Shown: positions 56,476 through 64,000 of the stretch, in pieces
How the letters are laid out: every line of letters begins with the position of its first letter
Position numbering within the stretch: the stretch's first letter is position 1
From: Marinomonas polaris DSM 16579
GTDB lineage: Bacteria > Pseudomonadota > Gammaproteobacteria > Pseudomonadales > Marinomonadaceae
Direction of reading: 5' to 3'
Length of the DNA stretch: 64,000 nt
Assembly: GCF_900129155.1 (NCBI RefSeq)
Contig: NZ_FQVF01000007.1
Coordinates: 1-64,000, forward strand
Notes under the pieces: model-generated
The model's input: only the letters and a program-made list of their open reading frames with translations
The model's database searches: none
What the model was told of the DNA's origin: nothing
Translations under genes and position numbers: made by a program

Positions 56476-56870
56476 TTATCCACACATAATTAGAAAAAAA
56501 CGTAACTCATAGGTTAATAGCAGAAATGTTAATAACACATGAGGTTATGCACAGCGGTAGATAAAAAAATATTATGTGCATAACCACACTACTTACACAC
56601 ATGTTAGTGGCAGTTTATTTTAACCTTACCCACAAGTGGAAAAGTTTTTATCGTTTTGATTTTTATACACATAAATTAATAAAAACCCTCCCTTGTGGAT
56701 AAGATAATTTTATAAAATATTCTTTATCCACCAGTGAGGTAGAAGTCTGTGTGTAAGTGTTTAATGGATTGTGTAGCTATTTTTTTATTAATTAAGCTGT
56801 GCTAAGCATTGAATTTACTAAGGAAAGGCTCTAAAATCCGCGCCCTGATTTGACCAATCAAATGTAGAGG
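56476..56870. other. oriC: chromosomal replication origin with DnaA boxes
   Basis: Between dnaA and rpmH lie five perfect TTATNCACA boxes: plus strand at 56476 (TTATCCACA), 56545 (TTATGCACA) and 56663 (TTATACACA); minus strand at 56575-56583 and 56694-56702. Several one-mismatch boxes occur too: 56593, 56626, 56724, and on the minus strand 56748. A+T-rich blocks at about 56641-56690, 56701-56725 and 56775-56800 are candidate unwinding elements. The intergenic space is about 440 bp and has no gene. The same gene neighbourhood hosts oriC in Pseudomonas-type chromosomes. Confidence 0.9.
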
Positions 56871-56925
56871 CTTGGCGGTCGCTAACCCTCAAAACTCAAA
56901 CACTGCATTCAGTGAGAGAATTAAG

Positions 56926-57060
56926 ATGAAAAGAACTTTCCAACCTAGCGTTCTAAAACGCAAACGCAATCACGGTTTCCGTGCTCGTATGGCTACTAAA
57001 GGCGGACGTCAAGTTATCGCTCGTCGTCGTGCTCGCGGCCGCAAGGTTCTAAGCGCATAA
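56926..57060 (+). CDS. rpmH: 50S ribosomal protein L34
   Basis: A 44-residue, strongly basic ribosomal protein, [19 protein letters not shown] followed by R-A-R-M-A-T-K-G-G. This is the invariant L34 pattern and length. The frame is open to 56872, but the L34 start is fixed by the family at 56926. It is followed eight bases later by rnpA, as universally conserved. Confidence 0.98.
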   Translation: MKRTFQPSVLKRKRNHGFRARMATKGGRQVIARRRARGRKVLSA

Positions 57061-57068
57061 GTACGCTG

Positions 57069-57467
57069 ATGAACGAATATTGTTTTCCTCGGCATGTCAG
57101 ACTTCTGAATGCCGGGGATTATCAATCTGTCTTTAACGACACCTCCTCCAAAGTCTTCGCAGGCGAATTCCTTTTATTGGCACGAAAACGAGATGATGAC
57201 CAAACTCGGTTGGGTCTTATTGTGTCTAAGAAAACGGATAAACGCGCGGTAGGCAGGAATCGTATCAAACGTTTGGTGCGTGATTCCTTTCGTCACCACA
57301 AAATCCCTCTTTCAGGTCTTGATATTGTCTTCTTAGCACGACAAGGTATTAAGGAACTGGAAAACGCCGATTTGCACAACCGTCTCGACAAAGCATGGGA
57401 TCAGTTGGCAAAAAAAGCTCTAAAACCTACTCAAAATAAAAAACGCGATCAATCTAGACAGAAATAG
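57069..57467 (+). CDS. rnpA: ribonuclease P protein component
   Basis: A 132-residue basic protein that binds the RNase P RNA for 5' tRNA maturation. The RNR motif K-R-A-V-G-R-N-R-I-K-R-L-V-R (about 57-70) is exact, and the F-P-x-x-x-R-L start is typical. The C-terminal 15 residues are Lys/Gln-rich. The small yidD gene that normally follows is not present; only 94 bp separate rnpA from yidC. Confidence 0.96.
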   Translation: MNEYCFPRHVRLLNAGDYQSVFNDTSSKVFAGEFLLLARKRDDDQTRLGLIVSKKTDKRAVGRNRIKRLVRDSFRHHKIPLSGLDIVFLARQGIKELENADLHNRLDKAWDQLAKKALKPTQNKKRDQSRQK

Positions 57468-57561
57468 GCTGAAAAAACTGCCAAAGGCTGGTTTAATAGC
57501 GCGTGATTTTTATAAGGGTTCTGTGAACCTATTGTCCAACCAAACAAATTAGTTGAATACC

Positions 57562-59217
57562 ATGGATTTCAGACGTTACTTTTTATGGGGTGCGCTTTTT
57601 ATCAGTGGCTACCTACTGTTTTTACAGTGGAGCCAAGATTATGGTCCTCAGTCCACTCAAAGCGTAGCTCAAAGCACACAGTCTCAATCTGAGACAAACT
57701 CTCAAATGAGCGATGATTTGCCTATGGCAACTCAAAGCACAAGCGAAGCCAATGCCGAAATTCCGCAAAGTGTGACAAAAATCGCACCGGGGAAATTGAT
57801 TGAAGTAACAACCGATACCCTTCGTGTTGCGATCAATCCTGTCGGTGGTGACTTAGTTGAAGCTGCTCTTCTTCAATACAAAAAAGAATTAGGCCAGCCT
57901 GATCCATTTGTCATCTTAGAAGATGGCAGCGAGCGCACTTATGTGACTCAAAGTGGTTTAGTTGGTCAAGATGGTCCAGACGCTTCTCCTGAAGGTCGTC
58001 CAGTTTACCAATCTGAAAAAACGGCTTACACCTTAGCTGATGGTGAAGATTCTCTTGATGTGAATCTGTACTACACTGATGCAAAAGGCGTGAAATACAC
58101 GAAAACCTTCCGCTTTATGAAAGGTAAGTACCGTATTCGCCAATTGATCACGGTAGACAATACGTCATCAAGCACTTGGCGCGGTAACTTATTTGCGCAG
58201 ATCAAACGTGACAACACACCAGATCCAAGCAAAGCGACTAGCATGGGCTTACAGCCTTACCTAGGTGGCGCGATTTCTGATGAGCAAACGAAATACACCA
58301 AGGTTTCTTTCTCTGACATGAAAGAAGACCCTATCAAAACAACCACTACCAAAGGTTGGGTTGCGGTACTTCAGCATTACTTCGTTTCTGCTTGGATTCC
58401 GGAACAGGGCCAAAAAGTAACCTTGCAAGCTCGCACTAATGGTGACTTTAACATCATCGGTTTTACTGGCACGCCAGTTGAAATAGCACCGGGTAAACAA
58501 GGTACGTTGAGCTCGACTTTCTATGTTGGTCCAAAATTACAAGATCACCTAGAAAGCACAGCAGAAAACCTTGATCTAACCGTTGATTACGGCTGGTTAT
58601 GGTGGTTGGCTAAACCGCTTTTCTGGTTGCTAACATTGATCCAGTCTTTCGTTATCAACTGGGGTATTGCGATTATCTTGATCGTGGTTTGTGTAAAAGC
58701 TGTTTTCTTCAAGTTATCAGCGGCAAGCTACCGTTCAATGGCGAAAATGCGTAAATTCGGACCTGAAATTGCCAAGCTGAAAGAAAAGCATGGTGACGAC
58801 CGTCAGAAGATGTCGCAAGAAATGATGGCGCTTTACAAGAAAGAGAAAATTAACCCCTTGGGTGGTTGTTTACCTATCTTGGTTCAAATGCCAGTTTTCC
58901 TTTCGTTGTACTGGGTATTGATGGAATCCGTTGAATTGCGCCATGCGCCATTCTTCCTATGGATTCACGATTTATCAGTGATGGACCCATTCTTTATCCT
59001 GCCAATTTTGATGGGTATTAGTATGTTTGTTCAACAATCACTTAACCCAACGCCTCCAGATCCAATGCAAGCTCGAATCATGAAGATTATGCCAGTCGCA
59101 TTCTCCATCTTCTTCTTGTGGTTCCCTGCAGGTCTAGTTCTATATTGGGTAACGAACAACACCTTATCCATATTGCAACAGTATGTGATTACAAAACGCA
59201 TCGAAAGAGAAGTCTGA
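57562..59217 (+). CDS. yidC: membrane protein insertase YidC
   Basis: A 551-residue insertase for inner-membrane proteins. The N-terminal membrane helix (about 5-22) and a large periplasmic beta domain (about 50-340) precede the conserved core of five helices. The core contains F-F-K-L-S-A-A-S-Y-R-S-M-A-K-M-R (about 385), M-A-L-Y-K-K-E-K-I-N-P-L-G-G-C and P-A-G-L-V-L-Y-W-V-T-N-N near the end. The linker at 30-75 is rich in Gln/Ser. ATG 57562 is used; a TTG three codons earlier is less likely. A strong terminator follows. Confidence 0.97.
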   Translation: MDFRRYFLWGALFISGYLLFLQWSQDYGPQSTQSVAQSTQSQSETNSQMSDDLPMATQSTSEANAEIPQSVTKIAPGKLIEVTTDTLRVAINPVGGDLVEAALLQYKKELGQPDPFVILEDGSERTYVTQSGLVGQDGPDASPEGRPVYQSEKTAYTLADGEDSLDVNLYYTDAKGVKYTKTFRFMKGKYRIRQLITVDNTSSSTWRGNLFAQIKRDNTPDPSKATSMGLQPYLGGAISDEQTKYTKVSFSDMKEDPIKTTTTKGWVAVLQHYFVSAWIPEQGQKVTLQARTNGDFNIIGFTGTPVEIAPGKQGTLSSTFYVGPKLQDHLESTAENLDLTVDYGWLWWLAKPLFWLLTLIQSFVINWGIAIILIVVCVKAVFFKLSAASYRSMAKMRKFGPEIAKLKEKHGDDRQKMSQEMMALYKKEKINPLGGCLPILVQMPVFLSLYWVLMESVELRHAPFFLWIHDLSVMDPFFILPILMGISMFVQQSLNPTPPDPMQARIMKIMPVAFSIFFLWFPAGLVLYWVTNNTLSILQQYVITKRIEREV

Positions 59218-59242
59218 TACTCAACAGGCTTAAGTTTCGATT

Positions 59243-59272
59243 AAAAAGGCTTCCCATTGGGAGGCCTTTTTT
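59243..59272 (+). terminator. terminator after yidC
   Basis: AAAGGCTTCCC and GGGAGGCCTTT arms (one G-U pair) around ATT, then a run of T to 59272. It separates the rpmH-rnpA-yidC transcript from mnmE. Confidence 0.85.
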
Positions 59273-59355
59273 ACGTTTAGATTGCCATGCTTGTCTTGCT
59301 AACGGACAATGACAGCAACCTCTATTTATTTTCTTTTATCGCACAGAGTTTGATT

Positions 59356-60735
59356 ATGACCGATTTCCAATACGCCACAGACCAAGACACGATTGCCGCA
59401 CAAGCCACCGCTCCTGGCCGAGGTGGCGTAGGGATCATTCGTTTATCCGGCCCAAAAAGCCTTGCTATCGCTAAGCAAATTGTCGGCTTTGAACCTAAAC
59501 CACGTTATGCCCATTACGTGCCTTTCAAAACGACGGATCAAGAACAACTCGATGAAGGCATCGCCTTATATTTTCCAGGGCCAAACTCCTTTACTGGCGA
59601 AGATGTCTTTGAACTACAAGGCCATGGCGGCCCCGTTATTATGGACATGCTGCTTAGCCACTGTGTGGCGCTTGGCGCACGTTTAGCGCGTCCGGGGGAA
59701 TTCTCCGAACGTGCTTTCATGAACGACAAAATGGACTTAACCCAAGCAGAAGCCATTGCCGACTTGATCGACAGTACGTCAGAGCAAGCGGCTAAATGCG
59801 CGTTACGCTCCTTACAAGGCGCTTTCTCGAAACGTGTTGACGAGCTGGTTGAAGCCTTGATTCACCTACGTATTTACGTGGAAGCAGCGATTGATTTTCC
59901 AGAAGAGGAAATCGACTTCATCGGTGACGGCAAAGTCGCCGCGGAACTGGCTGGCATTCAAATTAAACTGGCAGAAGTACTCAAAGAAGCCAACCAAGGC
60001 GCCTTGATTCGCGAAGGTATGAACGTGGTTATTGCAGGGCGCCCAAATGCTGGTAAATCCAGCTTGTTAAACGCCTTATCTGGTAAAGAATCCGCTATTG
60101 TCACCAATATCGAAGGAACTACTCGTGACGTGTTGCGCGAACACATTCATCTAGACGGTATGCCGCTACACATTATCGATACGGCTGGCTTACGCGACAG
60201 CCCAGACGAAGTAGAGCGCATTGGTATTCAGCGCGCATGGGACGAAATCAGTAAAGCAGATCGCATTCTAATGATGGTCGACAGCCAATCGATAGATTCA
60301 AAAGACCCAAGCGAAATCTGGCCAGAATTCATGGAAAAACTCGGTGATACCAAACACCTAACTTTGGTGCGTAACAAAGTCGACTTAACCAAAGAAGGCA
60401 CGGGTATTGAAATGGTCTCAGGCATCTCTGTTGTCTCTCTATCGGCAAAAACAGGCGAGGGCGTTACTGATTTAACTGAACATCTAAAAGCCGTCATGGG
60501 CTTCGACAGCACGACTGAAGGTGGTTTTATCGCCCGTCGTCGCCATATCGAAGCACTTAACAAAGCCAACCGCTTTTTAGAAGCAGGTAACGAGCAACTC
60601 CACGGCTACGGCGCAGGGGAGTTGCTGGCTGAAGATCTAAAAGAAGCCCAACAAGCCTTAAGCGAAATCACCGGCGCCTTCACCAGCGACGACTTGCTAG
60701 GCCGCATCTTTGGCTCGTTTTGTATTGGGAAGTGA
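59356..60735 (+). CDS. mnmE: tRNA-modification GTPase MnmE
   Basis: A 459-residue GTPase that, with MnmG, makes the 5-carboxymethylaminomethyl modification of wobble uridine. The N-terminal THF-binding domain begins with [13 protein letters not shown]. The G domain has [10 protein letters not shown] (about 222), G-T-T-R-D (G2), D-T-A-G-L-R (G3) and N-K-V-D-L (G4). The C-terminal C-I-G-K with the functional Cys is intact. A longer frame from 59287 is not used. mnmG, its usual neighbour, is not in the window; instead a convergent potassium locus follows. Confidence 0.97.
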   Translation: MTDFQYATDQDTIAAQATAPGRGGVGIIRLSGPKSLAIAKQIVGFEPKPRYAHYVPFKTTDQEQLDEGIALYFPGPNSFTGEDVFELQGHGGPVIMDMLLSHCVALGARLARPGEFSERAFMNDKMDLTQAEAIADLIDSTSEQAAKCALRSLQGAFSKRVDELVEALIHLRIYVEAAIDFPEEEIDFIGDGKVAAELAGIQIKLAEVLKEANQGALIREGMNVVIAGRPNAGKSSLLNALSGKESAIVTNIEGTTRDVLREHIHLDGMPLHIIDTAGLRDSPDEVERIGIQRAWDEISKADRILMMVDSQSIDSKDPSEIWPEFMEKLGDTKHLTLVRNKVDLTKEGTGIEMVSGISVVSLSAKTGEGVTDLTEHLKAVMGFDSTTEGGFIARRRHIEALNKANRFLEAGNEQLHGYGAGELLAEDLKEAQQALSEITGAFTSDDLLGRIFGSFCIGK

Positions 60736-60753
60736 TAAACAAGTAAAAAAGCA

Positions 60754-60787
60754 TTCGAGCTCTAAACCATAAGGTTTAGAGCTCGAA
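60754..60787. terminator. bidirectional terminator between mnmE and ktrB
   Basis: TTCGAGCTCTAAACC (60754-60768) and GGTTTAGAGCTCGAA (60773-60787) are perfect 15-bp arms with a 4-base loop. On the minus strand the stem is followed by TGCTTTTTT, so it primarily ends ktrB. Confidence 0.88.
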
Positions 60788-60795
60788 AAAGCCTC

Positions 60796-62163
60796 TTAAC
60801 CCACGGTCATTTTGACTTTCGGGTAGCGGACTTTTTTGCTTCTTGGGCTGGCGAGGAAGTAGGCGAGCGTCAGTGGCCCAAGGCGGCCGATAAACATCAA
60901 GAAGATGATGATGCCTTCCCCTGTGTTACTCAAGGAACCGGTTAACCCGCGAGAAAGGCCAACAGTACCCAATGCCGATACGGCTTCGAACACCACGTCG
61001 ATCATCTGTGCGTGTTTTTCACTCACCAATAATACGAATATTGCCAACCAAGTGACACCGATGGACATCATACTCAAGGCCAGAGCTTTGCTGATCACTT
61101 CCTTAGGAATTTCGCGTTTAAACACGTTTACTTCTTCATCACGTCGCAAGTAAGCGTAAGTTGCTAAGACCAGCAGCATAAAAGTCACAACCTTGATGCC
61201 ACTAGCGGTACTCAATGACCCACCACCGATGAACATCAGCACTAACATCAACGATGTCGTGGCGTCTCTTAGTTCTTCAATGGCAAGAGTATTAAACCCC
61301 GCCGTGCGCGGGGTAACCGCTTGAAACCAAGAAGCCAGCCACTTGCCAGTTTCGCTCAGTGGACCAAGAGTATTGGGATTGCTGTATTCAATAAAATAGA
61401 TGGCAAGCAAGGCAACAAGGTTAATGACAATGGTGCCGGTAATCATCATTTTGCTGTAGGGCGAAAGTCTCGCCCAGCGACGATTTTTCATCAGATCAAT
61501 CCATACGGAAAAACCCAAACCACCAATGATGAACAAACCACTGATGGTAAAATTCACGATAGGATCGGCCACGTAAGGCATTAAGCTCTCTGAGGACAAC
61601 GCAAATCCAGCGTTATTAAAGGCGCTGATGGTGTAGAAGAAACCATGGAATAAACTGGTTTTCCAACCCAAGGTTTCACTCCAATGTATCGCGAGAATTA
61701 ATATACCGGTGACTTCTACGATCAAGGAAAACAGCAATACCGACTTGGCGGTAGAAACGATGCTAGAGGCGTCAGTTTGATTGAATGCTTCAATGGCTAC
61801 AGTGCGCTGCAAAAAGCCAATACGGCCGCCCAGCGCGACGAGAGTAACGATAGCGAAGGTCATTAAGCCAAGACCGCCACATTGAATCAAAATCGCAATC
61901 ACGACTTGCCCAAACGTAGTAAAAGCAGTGCCTGTATCCTCTACAACTAAGCCTGTCACTGTGACCGCAGACGTGGCAGTAAAAACACTATGCAGCCAGG
62001 AAATCGATTGTGTGGTGGCGATCGGTAATTTAAGCAGCAAGCTACCGATGGTAATCAGCATTAAAAAACCACCACATAAAATCAAAGGTGGCGCCGCCAT
62101 GATTTTTTTCGCCGCTTTTGGATGACGCTCTATGGCGGTAACCGCAGGATCCCAATTCACCAT
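60796..62163 (-). CDS. ktrB: Ktr-type potassium/sodium-coupled uptake membrane subunit
   Basis: A 455-residue member of the Trk/Ktr/HKT superfamily. Four filter-bearing loops are seen: T-S-A-V-T-V-T-G-L-V (about 65), S-A-F-N-N-A-G-F-A-L, T-P-R-T-A-G-F-N-T-L and S-A-L-G-T-V-G-L-S. Smaller than TrkH, it matches KtrB. ATG 62163 lies one base after the ktrA stop (TGA-G-ATG), so translation is coupled. The longer frame from 62211 would overlap ktrA and is not needed. Pairing with KtrA and neighbouring KdpDE-type genes supports a potassium role. Confidence 0.94.
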   Translation of the reverse strand: MVNWDPAVTAIERHPKAAKKIMAAPPLILCGGFLMLITIGSLLLKLPIATTQSISWLHSVFTATSAVTVTGLVVEDTGTAFTTFGQVVIAILIQCGGLGLMTFAIVTLVALGGRIGFLQRTVAIEAFNQTDASSIVSTAKSVLLFSLIVEVTGILILAIHWSETLGWKTSLFHGFFYTISAFNNAGFALSSESLMPYVADPIVNFTISGLFIIGGLGFSVWIDLMKNRRWARLSPYSKMMITGTIVINLVALLAIYFIEYSNPNTLGPLSETGKWLASWFQAVTPRTAGFNTLAIEELRDATTSLMLVLMFIGGGSLSTASGIKVVTFMLLVLATYAYLRRDEEVNVFKREIPKEVISKALALSMMSIGVTWLAIFVLLVSEKHAQMIDVVFEAVSALGTVGLSRGLTGSLSNTGEGIIIFLMFIGRLGPLTLAYFLASPRSKKVRYPKVKMTVG

Positions 62164-62164
62164 C

Positions 62165-62818
62165 TCAAGCCAGCCTTGGTGCAATATGTTTAAGTTCACT
62201 GCGAGGGCCACACAACAGCAAGATGTCTTTTTCTTTTAGAACAAACTTTTTGTCTAACTGCAAAAAAGTCTCTTGCTCTCGTTTGACCATCACAGCATCG
62301 ACTTTTCCCTTTGCTGGGTCCAGAACATCACCAAGAGGACGTCCGTCTAGCTGTGGTTTGATATGAATCTCCACCACGTACAAACCATGTCCAATAGACA
62401 AATAATCGTTCACCATCGGGTAATTCAGTGCCTGAGCAACACGCACACCCATTTCTTCTTCTGGATGAATAATACGTGCCACGCCAAGTTTAGAGACAAT
62501 AGTGTGATGGGCGCGGCTACTGGCTTTGACCCAGATCTCTTTCACGCCGATCTTTTTCAGCGCCAAGATGCACAACAGGCTGGATTCCATGTCTTCGCCA
62601 ATAGCCACCAGCACTGCATCGCTGTTGATCAGGTCGAGCTCTTTTAACGCGTTTTCATCGGTGGAATCGCAAATCATCACTTGGGTGAAATCATCAACGT
62701 ACTTTTCAGCAATTTTTGCGTCTCGATCTACACCCGTTACCGTATGACCTAAATAAATTAGCTCCATGCTTGCCGAAACCCCAAAACGCCCTAAACCAAT
62801 CACTGTAAAATGCGCCAT
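62165..62818 (-). CDS. ktrA: Ktr potassium uptake regulatory subunit
   Basis: A 217-residue RCK protein. The nucleotide-binding motif V-I-G-L-G-R-F-G-V-S is at residue 6, with the acidic end of beta-2 at V-D-R-D, and the C-terminal TrkA-C lobe is about 140-217. A single RCK unit, rather than two as in TrkA, identifies KtrA. It gates KtrB with ATP/NAD. AAGGT lies upstream. The 198-bp gap back to kdpE is mostly filled by a MITE-like element. Confidence 0.94.
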   Translation of the reverse strand: MAHFTVIGLGRFGVSASMELIYLGHTVTGVDRDAKIAEKYVDDFTQVMICDSTDENALKELDLINSDAVLVAIGEDMESSLLCILALKKIGVKEIWVKASSRAHHTIVSKLGVARIIHPEEEMGVRVAQALNYPMVNDYLSIGHGLYVVEIHIKPQLDGRPLGDVLDPAKGKVDAVMVKREQETFLQLDKKFVLKEKDILLLCGPRSELKHIAPRLA

Positions 62819-62872
62819 ATTGATTACCTTTTATTTATGCCTTTTAAGAGTCTTTTAACATTTTTGATGAAT

Positions 62873-63014
62873 TGAGACCTTTGCACGAAGTCACGAGCGA
62901 AGCCAAGACGAGGCAAAAATAGACGAAAAAGCGGAGTTTATGGGTTATAAATAAGCATTTTGAGTCTATTTTTAACAAAGTATTGGCAAGCACAGTAGTC
63001 GTGCAAAAGTCTCA
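62873..63014. mobile_element. MITE-like element, 142 bp, with 16-bp terminal inverted repeats
   Basis: TGAGACCTTTGCACGA at the left end is matched by the inverted TCGTGCAAAAGTCTCA at the right end, 15 of 16 positions. No open frame exists inside. GAGACCTTTGCAC-type ends are seen in IS5-group elements, so this could be a non-autonomous derivative, which is inference. A clear target duplication is not visible. It ends two bases short of the kdpE stop codon and lies between kdpE and ktrA. Confidence 0.6.
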
Positions 63015-63016
63015 GA

Positions 63017-63706
63017 TTAACTGCCTGATAACAATCGATAACCCAGACCAGGTTCCGTTTTAATAACACGCTGATCATTGGCATTATCGTTGAGCTTTTT
63101 GCGCAGCTGGCTAACTAAAATCCGCAAATAATGCGAGTCTCGGGTATGAGTCACGCCCCAAATTCTGGCCAGTAATTCTTCTTGCATCACCAGCTTGTCT
63201 GGCGTGGTCATCAGCATGCGTAAAAAGGCGAATTCCTTCTTAGTTAGCGCCAAGGGGGAACCTTGTAACCAAGCCTGATTGGTGCTGATTTCTAGCTTAA
63301 TATCTTGGGTTTCTAGGACATCTACCGGTGAGTGGGTATTCACTAAATCCCGTAACAAGACTTTCACTCGAACAATTAATTCGCGAATGCCGAAGGGTTT
63401 GCTCAGGTAATCATTCGCTCCTGCTTCAAGCAGACGAATTTTTTCATCCTCTTCATCCCGAGCTGTCAGAATCAAAATAGGTGTATTGCTGATGGCTCGC
63501 ACATAGTTGACCAAATCCATGCCGTCGCCGTCAGGCAAGCCTAGATCCAATACCAACAAATGCGGTGAATCTTGTTCAATCACGTGCTTTGCAGCGGCGA
63601 TGGATTCCGCACCAAGATACTCAAAACCTTCTGCTGCTAATGAAATACGAATGAAGGTATGGATTTGTGGCTCGTCATCGACCACCAAGATTTTATAAGA
63701 GGTCAT
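63017..63706 (-). CDS. kdpE: KdpE-like response regulator
   Basis: A 229-residue OmpR-family regulator. The receiver domain has I-L-V-V-D-D-E-P, the phosphoacceptor Asp in L-V-L-D-L-G-L-P-D-G-D-G (about 53) and the K of L-S-K-P-F-G. The C-terminal winged helix (about 130-229) contains L-T-K-K-E-F-A-F-L and a late V-I-K-T-E-P-G-L-G-Y-R-L. The P-D-G-D-G and G-I-R-E-L patterns are KdpE-like. It overlaps the upstream kinase gene by four bases (ATGA). No kdpFABC pump genes are next to it in the window; ktrAB is downstream on the same strand. Confidence 0.9.
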   Translation of the reverse strand: MTSYKILVVDDEPQIHTFIRISLAAEGFEYLGAESIAAAKHVIEQDSPHLLVLDLGLPDGDGMDLVNYVRAISNTPILILTARDEEDEKIRLLEAGANDYLSKPFGIRELIVRVKVLLRDLVNTHSPVDVLETQDIKLEISTNQAWLQGSPLALTKKEFAFLRMLMTTPDKLVMQEELLARIWGVTHTRDSHYLRILVSQLRKKLNDNANDQRVIKTEPGLGYRLLSGS

Positions 63707-64000
63707 GATGCGTTACCTTTTCCGTTAATTGACACCTCAATGCACGCAGGAAGGCAGATCCGAATTAGGCAGCCTTGTGCAACAGGAACGGATTGAATAG
63801 AACCATGGTGAGCTGCAATAATGCCTTTTGATACCGCCAGACCCAAACCTGTGCCGCTGTCATTTCTCTTGAAAGAGTCGACCGAATAAAACAGTTCAAA
63901 GATGGTTTCAGACTGGGCAGAGCTGATACCATCCCCTTGATCTCGCACATCAATAACAACCTGAGAGCACTTATTATCTGTGCCTAATATATTTATTGAA
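63703..64000 (-). CDS. kdpD: KdpD-like sensor histidine kinase, C-terminal part, cut by window edge
   Basis: The last 98 codons of a histidine kinase. The GHKL ATPase motifs are readable: D-Q-G-D-G-I (G1), I-F-E-L-F-Y-S (F box) and G-T-G-L-G-L-A-V-S-K-G-I (G2). These forms and the KdpE-like partner point to KdpD, the turgor/potassium sensor. The frame stays open to the window end, so the sensor domains lie outside. Start not visible. A frame beginning with GTG at 63948 is only an internal codon. Confidence 0.82.
   Translation of the reverse strand, partial: SINILGTDNKCSQVVIDVRDQGDGISSAQSETIFELFYSVDSFKRNDSGTGLGLAVSKGIIAAHHGSIQSVPVAQGCLIRICLPACIEVSINGKGNAS

Noticed and set aside
63703..63948. 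Separate 81-residue protein starting at GTG 63948
   Set aside because: The frame continues open to the window edge and is the ATPase end of the KdpD-like kinase, so the GTG is internal.

Overview
The window looks like the replication-origin region of a marine gammaproteobacterium, most probably a Marinomonas-like member of the Oceanospirillales. This rests on the gene order gyrB-recF-dnaN-dnaA | oriC | rpmH-rnpA-yidC-mnmE, the block dprA/def-fmt-rsmB-trkA-trkH, TRAP and ABC transporters beside several TonB receptors, and moderate G+C. The genus is an inference from layout and protein style, not from a search.

Layout. 1-500: end of an IS110-family insertion sequence abutting REP-like palindromic repeats. 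500-6.7 kb: a GntR regulator, then a Fur-type iron block on the minus strand (FecB-like binding protein, catecholate-type receptor, FecA-like receptor). 6.9-9.8 kb: GABA catabolism (gabD, gabT). 10-12.2 kb: a DUF1127 micro-protein and two LysR regulators. 12.6-17.9 kb: a chemoreceptor and a TRAP transporter. 18-22.4 kb: a FabF-type ketosynthase facing a TetR regulator, then a LysR regulator divergent from a carboxymuconolactone decarboxylase/tautomerase/DUF4865 operon. 22.5-32.7 kb: a disaccharide locus. A LacI regulator sits between a ThuA-like/two Gfo-Idh-MocA operon and an ABC importer with a GH13 glucosidase, with four matching LacI-type operators. 32.8-43.2 kb: housekeeping genes (cysQ, hslR, dprA, def, fmt, rsmB, trkA, trkH, ybaK, gmhB). 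43.3-48.6 kb: a second iron block (MFS transporter, AraC regulator, hydroxamate-type receptor, FhuF-like ferric reductase) with two strong Fur boxes. 48.7-50 kb: the HxlR/qorB redox pair. 50.1-60.7 kb: the oriC core. 60.8-64 kb: ktrB, ktrA, a small MITE-like element, kdpE and the end of kdpD.

How it fits together. Chromosome replication and segregation dominate the right half: dnaA, dnaN, recF, gyrB, an oriC with five perfect DnaA boxes, and three sites matching the ParB target parS at 15 of 16 positions within 24 kb of oriC. One parS lies in the loop of the rsmB terminator. Potassium uptake is represented twice (TrkA/TrkH and KtrA/KtrB), the second directly downstream of KdpDE-type regulators. 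The left half is accessory metabolism: iron-siderophore uptake, GABA use, organic-acid-type TRAP uptake and disaccharide use.

No tRNA, rRNA or CRISPR array was recognised. I did not find a convincing wholly new defence or mobile system. The least ordinary signals are the IS110 end with a possible bridge-RNA region next to REP repeats, the parS-in-terminator arrangement, the kdpDE-MITE-ktrAB order, the hybrid hydrolytic/oxidative disaccharide locus, and an unexplained terminator-bearing intergenic region ahead of the chemoreceptor gene.
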